This document shows positions 43,004 to 51,125 of a stretch of DNA of 64,000 nt, piece after piece (position 1 is the first letter of the stretch; every line of letters starts with the position of its first letter). The notes under the pieces were generated by a model, which saw only the letters and a program-made list of their open reading frames with translations, made no database searches and was not told where the DNA came from. The position numbers and the translations under genes were made by a program. Source of the stretch: Actinoplanes missouriensis 431 (lineage in GTDB: Bacteria > Actinomycetota > Actinomycetes > Mycobacteriales > Micromonosporaceae); NCBI RefSeq assembly GCF_000284295.1, contig NC_017093.1, positions 2,418,001-2,482,000 of the forward strand, given 5' to 3'.

Positions 43004-43639
43004 ATGACGCAGGACGGCCGGCTGGTGCGAGGCGAGCGGACCCGTGCCGCCGTGCTCGACCAGGCGCTGCTGCTCGCCACCGTCAACGGGCTCGACGGGC
43101 TGTCACTCAGCCAGGTCGCCGACGCGCTCGGGGTCAGCAAGTCCGGCCTTTTCGCGCACTGGCGGTCCAAGGAAGCCCTGCAACTCGCCGTGATCGACCA
43201 CGCCCGCGCGCAGTGGACCGACCTGGTCGTCGCGCCGGCCCGAGACCAGCCCGCCGGGGTCCGGCGGCTCTGGGCGGCGCACGACAGCCGGCTCGCGTTC
43301 TACGAGTCCGGGGTGCTGCCCGGCGGCTGCTTCTTCGCCAACGCGCACTTCGAGTTCAACGCCCGTCCCGGCGTGATCCGCGACCGTCTCGCCGCCGAGT
43401 TGCGCGACTGGATGGCGTTCCTGACCAGGACCGCCACCGACGCGCTCACCCTCGGCGAGGTGCGCGCCGGCGTGAGCCCGGACAGCCTGGCCTACCACAC
43501 CGAATCCCTCGGGGTCTGCGCCGTGATGCAGGCGCCGGTGCTCGGGACCGGACCGACGTTCCGGCAGGCCCGCCAGGCGCTGCTGGACCACCTGCGCTCG
43601 ATCACCACGAATCCCACGATCCTTCCGGAGCTGCCATGA
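43004..43639 (+). CDS. TetR family transcriptional regulator
   Basis: A 211-residue repressor. HTH residues about 10-55 (RTRAAVLDQALLLATVNGLD, then VADALGVSKSGLFAHWRSKE). The C-terminal domain has the TetR_C-type GGCFFANAHFEFNARPG motif seen in regulators of fatty-acid or efflux genes. Its stop overlaps the thioesterase start by 4 nt (ATGA), so the two form an operon; the pair may respond to an acyl compound. Confidence 0.9.
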   Translation: MTQDGRLVRGERTRAAVLDQALLLATVNGLDGLSLSQVADALGVSKSGLFAHWRSKEALQLAVIDHARAQWTDLVVAPARDQPAGVRRLWAAHDSRLAFYESGVLPGGCFFANAHFEFNARPGVIRDRLAAELRDWMAFLTRTATDALTLGEVRAGVSPDSLAYHTESLGVCAVMQAPVLGTGPTFRQARQALLDHLRSITTNPTILPELP

Positions 43640-44100
43640 CCACCGTGACCGAACCCGCCGCCGCCCCCTCCGTGTCCTACGGCGCCACGGTGCACATCCC
43701 GGTCCACTTCGACGACCTCGACGCCATGGGCATGCTGCACAACTCGCGGTACGCGGTCCTGGTCGAGCGCGCCGTCTCCCTCTGGTGGGCCGAGCGCGGC
43801 GTCTCCTTCTCCGGCGGGCGCCCCACCACGCCGGACGCCTTCAACGTGGTCCGCGAATACGGCATCACCTTCCACCGCCCGGTCCTCGGCACCGGCGACA
43901 TCACCATCCACTTCTGGCTCGACACGATCGGCACGACCAGCGCCGCATACGGCTTCCGGGTCATCTCCACGGACGCCACCACGGTCTTCGCCGAGGGCCG
44001 CCGCGTGAACGTGCGCCTGAACCCGGCCACGATGCGCCCCGAGCCCTGGACGGACCACGCTCGAGGCCTGGCCGCCACGATCCTCCGCCCCGAGGCCTGA
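43636..44100 (+). CDS. Hotdog-fold acyl-CoA thioesterase
   Basis: A 154-residue protein with the 4-hydroxybenzoyl-CoA thioesterase-like hotdog fold: VHFDDLDAMGMLHNSRYAVL contains the catalytic-type Asp and the conserved LHN, followed by the long helix LVERAVSLWWAERGVSF and strands ITFHRPVLGTGDITIHFWLD. It hydrolyses an acyl-CoA thioester; chain length is not predictable. It is translationally coupled to tetR. The region of its stop codon has been duplicated several times downstream. Confidence 0.88.
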   Translation: MTTVTEPAAAPSVSYGATVHIPVHFDDLDAMGMLHNSRYAVLVERAVSLWWAERGVSFSGGRPTTPDAFNVVREYGITFHRPVLGTGDITIHFWLDTIGTTSAAYGFRVISTDATTVFAEGRRVNVRLNPATMRPEPWTDHARGLAATILRPEA

Positions 44101-44290
44101 CCCCGGGCGGCGCGCTTCCCTCACCGACCGCGCCGCCCCACCCGCCTGACCCGTGGGCGGCGCGCTTCCCTTACCGGTCGTGCCGTCTCACCCGCCTGAC
44201 CCGTGGGCGGCGCGCCTCCTCACCGGCCGTGCCGTCTCACCGCCCGACCCCGGGCGGCGCGCCTTCCCCCATCGGCCGCGCCGTCCCGCC
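44095..44290. repeat. About 49-bp tandem repeat starting at a stop codon
   Basis: Units begin with GCCTGACCC(C/G) at 44095, 44144 and 44194 and a degenerate fourth GCCCGACCCCGGGCGGCGCGC at 44242; lengths are 49, 50, 48 bp and a partial. The first GCCTGA is the last codon and stop of the thioesterase gene, so each copy repeats the gene end plus 43 nt. Shared core: GGGCGGCGCGC(T/C)TCC. Confidence 0.85.
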
Positions 44291-44604
44291 CGGCGGCGCG
44301 CCAACCGCCAGTGGCGCGCCGCCTTTCCCGCGCCGCCCCCACGGTGGCCATTCCGCGCTGCTTCCTCGGCCGTGGCGTCGCCCTTCCCGGCCGTTTCTCG
44401 CGCCGCTCGCCCCGCACCGTTTCTCGCGCCGCTCGCCCCGCACGGTTTCTCGCGCCGCCCTCACGCGGCCTTCCCGCCAGCGGCGCGCCGCCCTCCCGCC
44501 ACGCTCTTGGTGATTTGCGCACGCACGTCATCGACGACAGGACGTGCCGCTGATCGACTGAACTCGGCACACCGCCATATCGGCTACACCCGTAGGGGGT
44601 GTAG
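44101..44604. other. 504-bp non-coding stretch made of repeats
   Basis: Between the thioesterase stop and the next candidate gene. It is mainly the two tandem arrays described; long plus-strand frames across it are products of the repeats. A short element GTGTAGCTACATC near 44598 is a small palindrome without known role. Confidence 0.6.
44391..44460. repeat. 26-bp tandem repeat, 2.7 copies
   Basis: Units at 44391-44416, 44417-44442 and a partial third from 44443 share C(C/G)GTTTCTCGCGCCG. They lie in the same non-coding stretch as the 49-bp repeat but are unrelated in sequence. Confidence 0.85.
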
Positions 44605-45318
44605 CTACATCAGCAGTGGGTGAGGCAGCAAACGGGATACCTTCCGCGAGCCCGATACCGAGCCGTCGCTGGATCGACTCTGCCGAATGTCGTGCATTTT
44701 TCGCGGAGGCGATCGCTCGTCATTGTTCCGATTTTTACATAGTCTGACACGGTATTCAGAGGCGGGGAAGGGTGAATTGTAGTTGCCACGCGCCCATTTC
44801 GGTGGCCTGGAATGCGGACTCCAGCCAGTGAGGCGGTGGGCCGGACTCCGCTGGACGCGCGCAACTCTCCCCTGTCGGCGGCGATTGTGGCGATCACCCG
44901 GTTCACTGCGCCGGGGGCGAGGCGGCGCGAGCTCTGCCGTCACGATTGCGCTCTCTCGGTTGCCGTCCTTGTCAGGGACGTGAGCTGCACTTGTCACGCC
45001 CTCGATGGCAGCACGCGAGGGCTTCGGTGCGAAGGGCTCACCCTCCTCCCGGTCACGTGACTCCGTGCTGGGCTGACTCGCGTCGCTGAGCGGCGTTTCG
45101 TGACCGATTCGCGGAGTCCCCGGCGACGGGCAGACGCGAGCCTCGGCATGCTCCTCCGCTTCTCGTAACTGGCGCAGGCGCCGCGCGTGGCGTTGCGCGA
45201 GGCCCCATGAGCGGTGTCGCTCGTGCTCGCGCCGGAACTCCTCGGCCGCCGGAGAATAATTGCGGCGCAGCGTCCGATCCCGAAGATGCCGGGTGGGAAA
45301 CAAGGAAAGCTGAGCCAT
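44605..45318 (-). CDS. Hypothetical protein, 237 residues, possibly only N-terminal half real
   Basis: The first 60 residues look genuine: MAQLSLFPTRHLRDRTLRRN then SPAAEEFRREHERHRSWGLA and QRHARRLRQLREAEEHAEA, a basic helical protein similar to small actinobacterial hypotheticals. After that the sequence becomes disordered-like and codon use is relaxed, with many A/T third positions unlike the flanking genes. Either a longer fast-evolving protein or a short gene that lost its original stop. No function can be given. Confidence 0.4.
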   Translation of the reverse strand: MAQLSLFPTRHLRDRTLRRNYSPAAEEFRREHERHRSWGLAQRHARRLRQLREAEEHAEARVCPSPGTPRIGHETPLSDASQPSTESRDREEGEPFAPKPSRAAIEGVTSAAHVPDKDGNRESAIVTAELAPPRPRRSEPGDRHNRRRQGRVARVQRSPAHRLTGWSPHSRPPKWARGNYNSPFPASEYRVRLCKNRNNDERSPPRKMHDIRQSRSSDGSVSGSRKVSRLLPHPLLM

Positions 45319-45753
45319 CCCCCAATAGTCCTCGCCTTGCTGTCACTCGACGAATTATCCGTCCAATCTTTCACATCGCGGAATGTTTGCCAATCAGCTT
45401 TGGTGATCCGCTGGACCGGCATCCCCAAATAGCCGCTGCTGAACTTGGCGGCGCAGTATTACGCCTTTCTGTCGTTGGTGAAGCGCGCATACCTGGCGTC
45501 CTGGCACATCGGAGAGTTTGGGGAACCGCCCACGGCTGAAATATCGGCGGCGGGCGTTTAGGCGCCGCGACGGCGTTGGATCGGTTGGGCGACGGACTCC
45601 CCGCGAGGGCTGGGCACCTCTGTGCCGTGCACTCGGCGTCACCGAACCGGACGAGCCGTTCCCTCATCTCAACCGGCGGTCGTGAGAAACATCGACGTCG
45701 GGAGCGTCCACGGCGCACCTGTCGTGTGCATCCCCGTTCTACTGTCGAATCCG
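45319..45753. other. 435-bp AT-richer stretch without a confident gene
   Basis: Lower GC than neighbours. Overlapping frames on both strands exist (for example a minus-strand frame from 45428 opening MGMPVQRITKADWQTFRDV) but none shows a ribosome site and actinobacterial codon bias together. Could be the remnant of an acquired or degraded gene. Confidence 0.5.
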
Positions 45754-46269
45754 ATGATGCCGATGTCGCAGTCCGCGCTGCTGATCCGCGCTCGCGCCGT
45801 GCGTGTCCTGGCCTGTGCCGCGCTGGTGCTGATGGTCTCCGCCTGCTCGGCCGACCCCTTGCCGCAACCACCCGCACCGCCCGGGGCGATCGGAGTGGAG
45901 GACATCGCTCTGGACCCCATGACCCGCGAGGAGAACAGGCGCTTCTACAACGCGTACATCGACCTGGTCCCCTGGCTGCGGGAGAACTACGAGCCTCCGT
46001 GGGAACTCAGTACGTGGTACCGCTTGCCTCCGGACACCACGTGGGAGTCGATCGAGGAACACTACGAGGTGGCGCTCGGCCCCGACTGGACAGTTGACGA
46101 CAGATATCAATATCCCCGTCACACCCTGGATGGGGCGACCGACTTGTCGGACCGTCACGCGCGGGTGTGGAGCAACGACGACCGGGCGGTGGCGATCATG
46201 GTGAACCCGGGCGACGCCGGCAGCGGCCCGATTCTCCACGTGCTGCTGCCGGAAGAGAAACGCCGGTAG
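45754..46269 (+). CDS. Putative lipoprotein, 171 residues
   Basis: A small exported protein. The signal peptide (IRARAVRVLACAALVLMV) ends in the lipobox VSAC-S, so it is a lipid-anchored surface protein. The mature part has a Pro-rich start (PLPQPPAPPGAIG), an aromatic helix ENRRFYNAYIDLVPWLRENY and WYRLPPDTTWESIEEHYEVA. Not a recognised family. The start is one of three close ATGs (45754, 45757, 45763); no ribosome site decides between them. Confidence 0.65.
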   Translation: MMPMSQSALLIRARAVRVLACAALVLMVSACSADPLPQPPAPPGAIGVEDIALDPMTREENRRFYNAYIDLVPWLRENYEPPWELSTWYRLPPDTTWESIEEHYEVALGPDWTVDDRYQYPRHTLDGATDLSDRHARVWSNDDRAVAIMVNPGDAGSGPILHVLLPEEKRR

Positions 46270-46303
46270 GCCGCCTGCCGGCTTCGCGCGTCGCCGGTGG
46301 TGT

Positions 46304-46331
46304 CTCGGGTCAGTAGGCTCGGGTCAGTAGG
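46304..46331. repeat. 14-bp tandem duplication at a stop codon
   Basis: CTCGGGTCAGTAGG occurs at 46304-46317 and 46318-46331. The second copy holds the stop codon (TCA on the plus strand, 46324-46326) of the minus-strand flavoprotein gene. Confidence 0.85.
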
Positions 46332-47454
46332 CGAGGCCTCCCGGGTTGCCGAGCAGCGCTGCACCGTACCCTCCGAGCCACCCCTCCGCCGCGGCCGCGT
46401 GCTGGCTGAACGTGTGCATGTCGCGGAAGCGCCGCTGGATCGGTGAGGTGTCCCGCGCCGCCTGGCCGCCGCCCGCGCGGTAGCAGGTGTCCACGACGGA
46501 CAATGCCGCGTCGGTGACCCAGGTCAGGGTTGCGGAGACGCGCGGGCCGATCGCGGCGAGGCCGGCCGGGTCGGTGGAGCAGAGCTCCCACAGCTCGCCG
46601 GCCGTCGTCGCGAGCAGGGCACGGGCGGCGCGCAGGGTGAGGTCGGCGCGGCCCAGCTGGACCTGGAAGAGCTGGGTGTCGGCCAGGCGGGTCTTCGCGT
46701 AGAGCCGCTGCTTGCCGCCGGCGGCCAGGGCCGTCGTGGCGTCCAGCGCGCCCTGGGCGATGCCTGTCGCGACGGCGCCGAGGTGCAGGACGAAGTGCAT
46801 GAGCGGTGCCACGAACGCCGGGCCGGGGATCGACGGGACGCCGGCGAACAGGTCGAACGTGTGCTCGGCCGGCACGTGCACGCCGCTGATCTCGACGTCG
46901 TGCGAGCCGGTGCCGAGCAGGCCCAGCACCTGCCAGGTGTCGATGATCCGGGCCTGCGAGGCGGGGACCAGCGCGGAGCGGGTCTGCGGCGGCTCGCCGA
47001 TCGGGGTGAGCAGGCAGTTCCCGAAGATCCAGTCGGCGTGGGTGCTGCCGCTGCCGAACGCCCAGCGGCCGTCGACCAGGTAGCCGTCCGGGGTGGGCGT
47101 GGCCGTGCCCTGCGGGCTGAAGCCACCGGCCACGATCACGTCGGGGCCGGACGAGTACATCTTGTCGAAGGTCTCCCGGTCCAGGCACGCGAGCAGCTGC
47201 GGCGTCTCGGAGCCGATCATCACGGTCCAGCCGACGGCGGGCTCGGCGGTGGCGAGCTGCTCCAGGACCGCCATGCCGGTGCGCAGGTCGGCCTCGTGAC
47301 CACCGTGGGACCGGGGCACGAACATCCGGAAGAAGCCCGCCGCTTTCAGCTCGGCGACCAGATCGGCCGGCAGTTGCCGGGCGGAGTCCAGCTCGGCGGC
47401 CCGGGCCTGCAGGGACGGCGTCAGCTCGCGGGCGCGGCGTACCAGGTCGTGCAT
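46324..47454 (-). CDS. Acyl-CoA dehydrogenase-like flavin monooxygenase
   Basis: A 376-residue soluble protein with the acyl-CoA dehydrogenase fold of the HpaH/HsaA-type hydroxylase group: N-terminal helices (LPADLVAELKAAGFFRMFVP), a middle beta-domain (VIVAGGFSPQGTATPTPDGY, YLVDGRWAFGSGSTHADWIF) and C-terminal helices (ALWVS-type, here SVVDTCYRAGGGQAARDTSP). Such enzymes use reduced FMN/FADH2 from a partner reductase and oxygen, or desaturate a substrate; the partner gene is not adjacent. ATG 47454 has GGGGGT upstream; 47466 is an alternative. Confidence 0.82.
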   Translation of the reverse strand: MHDLVRRARELTPSLQARAAELDSARQLPADLVAELKAAGFFRMFVPRSHGGHEADLRTGMAVLEQLATAEPAVGWTVMIGSETPQLLACLDRETFDKMYSSGPDVIVAGGFSPQGTATPTPDGYLVDGRWAFGSGSTHADWIFGNCLLTPIGEPPQTRSALVPASQARIIDTWQVLGLLGTGSHDVEISGVHVPAEHTFDLFAGVPSIPGPAFVAPLMHFVLHLGAVATGIAQGALDATTALAAGGKQRLYAKTRLADTQLFQVQLGRADLTLRAARALLATTAGELWELCSTDPAGLAAIGPRVSATLTWVTDAALSVVDTCYRAGGGQAARDTSPIQRRFRDMHTFSQHAAAAEGWLGGYGAALLGNPGGLAY

Positions 47455-47620
47455 GTCTACCCCCATGAATCCGGCTGTTGAGGCGATCCAAGCCGATCAG
47501 GCGTCCCGTCCACCAGGGACAGTCGCCCCTCCGACTCAGGAAGTTATCCGGGACGGATCCGAGGCGTCGTCACCCTCGATGAGGATCTCGGGTCCTCCCT
47601 CAGGGGGATCGCCCCCACGC

Positions 47621-47670
47621 TTGAGCAGTCGCTCAAAACCCGCTACGGTACGACTTGAGCGAGTGCTCAA
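47621..47670 (+). promoter_or_regulatory. Promoter with two TTGAGC-N4-GCTCAA operators
   Basis: TTGAGCAGTCGCTCAA (47621-47636) and TTGAGCGAGTGCTCAA (47655-47670) are palindromes 34 bp apart. The TTGAGC of the first is also a -35 element: 17 bp further lies TACGGT (47644-47649) as -10, placing the transcription start in the second operator. This is the probable binding site of the TetR protein encoded at the end of the operon. Confidence 0.75.
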
Positions 47671-47688
47671 AACGGGGGGAGGTTGAGG

Positions 47689-48567
47689 GTGGAACGGGTA
47701 CGGACACGGCCGGCGAATCTGATCCTGGCCGGGCTCATCGTGCTGTTCGGCGTGGTGTTCTTCGTGGTGGTCCAGCGGTCCGGGCGGGCCGACAGCGCGC
47801 TGCTGTTCGTCGTGCTGCCGACCGTACTGGCGGCCGGTCTCGCGCTGCAGCCGGGCCGGAGCACGCACGGCCGGGTCTTCCGGCTGACCACCATCGGCCT
47901 GCTGCTGGCGGCGGTGGCGGCGCACGAGGGCGCGATCTGCGTCGTGCTCGCCGCGCCGCTGGTCTACCTGCTCGCCCACGGCATCACCGCGCTGGTCCGG
48001 ATGGGCGGCGGCTCCCGGAGGCTGACCGTGCTGCTCCCGCTGCCGCTGCTGCTCACCGGCGTCGAGGGCGTGCAGCCGGATTGGCGGGTTCATCCCGACC
48101 AGTCCGTGCAGGTCAGCCGCGAGGCACAGGTCGACCCGGCCGCGCTGCCCGCCCTGCTCGCCGCCGGGCCGCAGCCGCAGGACGCACGGCCGTTCGCGTT
48201 GCGGCTGCTCGGCGTGCCGACACCGGAGCACGTGCACGGCAGCGGCCTGACGCCCGGCGACGGCTGGATGTTCGGCTATCACGGCAGCTCGCACGGCCCC
48301 GGCGGGCAGATCGTCACCGAGGTCGTCGCCGCCGGGCCGAGCGAGATCACCTTCGCGGTCGTCGAGGACTCGTCGATCACCGGTCGCTGGGTCGGCATGC
48401 GCGACGCCACGCTGAGCTGGCAGCCCGGCGAGCACGGCGGCAGCGAGGTCACGCTCCGGATCGGCTACCGGCGCGGGCTCGACCCGTTCTGGTACTTCGG
48501 GCCGCTCCAGGACCGGTTCATGCACGCCGGCGCCGAGCACTTCCTGAACATGCTGAACCTGCCATGA
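47689..48567 (+). CDS. Membrane protein with five hydrophobic segments, unknown
   Basis: A 292-residue protein. N-terminal helices (LILAGLIVLFGVVFFVVVQR, ALLFVVLPTVLAAGLALQPG, LLLAAVAAHEGAICVVLAAP, LTVLLPLPLLLTGVEG) are followed by an extracytoplasmic-like soluble domain (TEVVAAGPSEITFAVVEDSS, LSWQPGEHGGSEVTLRIGYR) that resembles a polyketide cyclase/START-type barrel. GTG 47689 is chosen because GGGAGG is 6 nt upstream. First gene of a TetR-controlled operon. Confidence 0.7.
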   Translation: MERVRTRPANLILAGLIVLFGVVFFVVVQRSGRADSALLFVVLPTVLAAGLALQPGRSTHGRVFRLTTIGLLLAAVAAHEGAICVVLAAPLVYLLAHGITALVRMGGGSRRLTVLLPLPLLLTGVEGVQPDWRVHPDQSVQVSREAQVDPAALPALLAAGPQPQDARPFALRLLGVPTPEHVHGSGLTPGDGWMFGYHGSSHGPGGQIVTEVVAAGPSEITFAVVEDSSITGRWVGMRDATLSWQPGEHGGSEVTLRIGYRRGLDPFWYFGPLQDRFMHAGAEHFLNMLNLP

Positions 48568-49811
48568 TCCTGGCCCGCTACCTGGTCCTGCTGATTCCCG
48601 TGGCGGCGGTGCTCGCCGCGGCCCGCTGCACGCCGCGACGGGTGGGCGCGGTGCTCGCGTTCCTCGCGTCGGCGACCGGCCTCGCCGTGCTGCACGAGGT
48701 CGCCGCCGCTGCCGGGTGGTGGACGTTCGCGCGGGTCGACGGCGCGTACCGGGGTTTCCCGGTCGATCTGTGGCTGGGCTGGGCGGCGCTCTGGGGGCCG
48801 GTTCCGGTGCTGCTGCGGCGGATCGTTGCGCTGCCGGTCGCGCTCGGCCTGCTCCTCTGGATCGACGCGGTCGCCATGCCGGCGCTCGAGCCACTCGTCG
48901 CGCTCGGTCCGCACTGGCTGCTCGGCGAAGCGTCAGGCCTGGTCACGGTCGCGCTCCCGGCCCAGCTGCTGGGCTGCTGGACCGACGATCGGCGACGGCT
49001 GATCCCGCGCGTACTGCTGCAGGTGGGGCTTTTCGCGGTGCTGCTGCTCTGGCTCATCCCGAGCGTCGCGTTCAGCCTCGGCGACGGCGGCTGGGAACAC
49101 CTCCTGGGGCTCTCCGGGACAGAGTTGTTCCTGGTCGGGCAGGTGACCCTGGCCCTCGCGGCGCCGGCGCTCGCCGCGGTCCGGGAGTTCGCGGTGCGCG
49201 GCGGCGGGACACCGTTCCCGTGGGATCCGCCGCAACGGCTTGTCACGAGCGGCGTCTACGCGTACCTCGCCAACCCGATGCAGGTCAGCGGTGTGCTCCT
49301 GCTCCTCTGGCTGGCGGTGGTCACCCGCAGCGTCGCTCTCGCCGCCGCCGCGCTGAGCGCGACGGCGTTCGCGGCGGGCTTGGCGGCGGCTTCCGAGCGG
49401 CAGGACCTGCAATTGAGGTACGGGGACAGGTGGCGCGTCTATCGACGTGAGGTGCACGACTGGTGGCCCCGGACCCGTCCCGCCCCCAGCGCGGTGCCGG
49501 CCCGGCTCTGGCTCGACGACGACTGCGGACCCTGCGCGGGCGTCCGTGACCTGCTGCTCCGGCAGTCACCGGCGGGCCTGACCATCGAACCGGCCGGGCC
49601 GGACCTGTGGCGGGCGCGCTACGAAGCCGACGACGGGCACGTCGCCTCGGGTGTGGGAGCGGTCGCCCGCGGGATGGAACACTGTGGCCTGCTCTACGCG
49701 TACCCAAGCTGGTTTTTGCTGCTCCCCGGCCTGGACCGCCTCGCGCAGCTGGTGGTGGACGCCCTGATCGCGCCGCCCCATCGGGCGGTGGGGAAGAATG
49801 GCGCGCGATGA
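48564..49811 (+). CDS. Isoprenylcysteine-methyltransferase-like membrane protein fused to DUF393
   Basis: A 415-residue protein. It starts by ATGA overlap with the upstream gene. Up to about residue 320 it is membrane-embedded, with an ICMT/PEMT-like domain signature (PQRLVTSGVYAYLANPMQVS, then LAAASERQDLQLRYGDRWRV). Residues about 310-415 form a DUF393 (thiol-disulfide-oxidoreductase-like) domain with LWLDDDCGPCAG, where Cys-Gly-Pro-Cys replaces the usual C-P-F-C. The fusion suggests a membrane methyltransferase or reductase acting on a thiol or lipid substrate; function is not known. Confidence 0.75.
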   Translation: MILARYLVLLIPVAAVLAAARCTPRRVGAVLAFLASATGLAVLHEVAAAAGWWTFARVDGAYRGFPVDLWLGWAALWGPVPVLLRRIVALPVALGLLLWIDAVAMPALEPLVALGPHWLLGEASGLVTVALPAQLLGCWTDDRRRLIPRVLLQVGLFAVLLLWLIPSVAFSLGDGGWEHLLGLSGTELFLVGQVTLALAAPALAAVREFAVRGGGTPFPWDPPQRLVTSGVYAYLANPMQVSGVLLLLWLAVVTRSVALAAAALSATAFAAGLAAASERQDLQLRYGDRWRVYRREVHDWWPRTRPAPSAVPARLWLDDDCGPCAGVRDLLLRQSPAGLTIEPAGPDLWRARYEADDGHVASGVGAVARGMEHCGLLYAYPSWFLLLPGLDRLAQLVVDALIAPPHRAVGKNGAR

Positions 49812-50431
49812 GCGACACGAAACAACGCCTGCTCGACGGCGCGCTGACCGCGCTGCGTGACCACGGGGTGGCCGGGGCGTCGGCCCGCACGATCGCGGCG
49901 GCGGCCGGGGTGAACCAGGCGCTCGTCTTCTACCACTACGGATCCGTCGACGAGCTGCTCGGCGCCGCCTGCGAGCAGGCCACCCGGCAGCGCGTGGGGG
50001 CGTTCGCGGACCGGTTCGCGGCCGTCGGCTCACTGCGCGAACTGCTCCAGGTCGGCCGCGAGTTGCACGCCGCTGAGCTGGCACAGGGCAACGTGTCGGT
50101 GCTCGCGCAGCTGCTTGCCGCGGCGCAGACCGGTGACCGGCTGGCCGGGCCGACCGGTGCCGCGCTGCAGCTCTGGACCGACGAGATCGAGGCGGTGCTG
50201 ACCAGGCTGCTGGCGGGGTCGCCGGTCGCTGAGGTCGCCGACATCCCCGGTCTGGCGCGTGCGGTGGCGGCGGCGTTCGTCGGGATCGAGCTCTATGAGG
50301 GCATCGATCGGGACGGGGCGCAGCGGGCGTTCGAGGCGCTGGACCAGCTCGCGGTGCTGGTCGAGGTGGTGGACGAGCTGGGTCCGCTGGCGCGCCGGGC
50401 GCTGAAGTCCCGGATCAGACGGGCCCTCTGA
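49808..50431 (+). CDS. TetR family regulator, last gene of its operon
   Basis: A 207-residue repressor with HTH residues about 5-50 (KQRLLDGALTALRDHGVAGA, then TIAAAAGVNQALVFYHYGSV). ATG 49808 overlaps the stop of the fusion gene (ATGA). As it is cotranscribed with the two membrane genes, the pair of TTGAGC-N4-GCTCAA palindromes at the operon promoter is the natural autoregulatory target. Confidence 0.9.
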   Translation: MSDTKQRLLDGALTALRDHGVAGASARTIAAAAGVNQALVFYHYGSVDELLGAACEQATRQRVGAFADRFAAVGSLRELLQVGRELHAAELAQGNVSVLAQLLAAAQTGDRLAGPTGAALQLWTDEIEAVLTRLLAGSPVAEVADIPGLARAVAAAFVGIELYEGIDRDGAQRAFEALDQLAVLVEVVDELGPLARRALKSRIRRAL

Positions 50432-50503
50432 GCCGGCTCGCCTCGTCGATTCCACGATCCGCGACGGGCTCGCCGCCGGTGCCGGCTTAGGGATCGCGTG
50501 CGG

Positions 50504-51022
50504 TCAGGACATCAGGGTCAGCAGTTTCTCGACGGTGTTCCAGTTGCGGATCGTGGAGGGCGGCGGGTTCTTGACCTTCGTGAGCGCCTTGATCAGCGGG
50601 CTGTCGCGCATCCCGTCGGGGCACCAGAGATAGGTCTCGGCGCCATCGACCACGCATTGGTCCGCGCTGTCGACCTCGGGGATCGCCCCCGAACCCTCCA
50701 CACCAGCAAAAGACACGAAATAACGTGAGCCGTCCGTCGCGACCGACTTGAGCGGATTCAACGCGACGATCCGGGCCAACTCATCCTGACTGCGCAGGAT
50801 CACACCGACCGGGAAACCGAACCGCTCCTCGATCAATCGCTCCAGCGCCGGTCCCAGCTCAGCCGCGGACTGATCTGTGTCCAGCACCGCGTTGCCACTC
50901 TGGAGCAGGGTGGCGACGTTCGCATATCCGGCCCCGGTGAGCAGCTCGCGCAGGTCCGCCATCGCGATCCGGCGGTTGCGGCCCACGTTGATGCCGCGCA
51001 GCAGCACTGCGTATCGAGTCAT
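50504..51022 (-). CDS. DUF1697 family protein
   Basis: A 172-residue protein of family DUF1697. It opens TRYAVLLRGINVGRNRRIAM and has the conserved ADLRELLTGAGYANVATLLQ, SGNAVLD and the C-terminal NWNTVEKLLTL. DUF1697 proteins have a ferredoxin-like fold and unknown role. ATG 51022 was chosen; longer in-frame reading to 51367 lacks family similarity. It converges on the TetR gene and diverges from the dehydrogenase gene. Confidence 0.88.
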   Translation of the reverse strand: MTRYAVLLRGINVGRNRRIAMADLRELLTGAGYANVATLLQSGNAVLDTDQSAAELGPALERLIEERFGFPVGVILRSQDELARIVALNPLKSVATDGSRYFVSFAGVEGSGAIPEVDSADQCVVDGAETYLWCPDGMRDSPLIKALTKVKNPPPSTIRNWNTVEKLLTLMS

Positions 51023-51125
51023 GCCCCCATTCAACCGCGCATGTCCGGGCGCCACATGTCCGGGCGGCCCGGCGTGGCGTCCGCACACATATGGTGATCG
51101 GCCTATCCGCTCGTAGGGTGACGCC

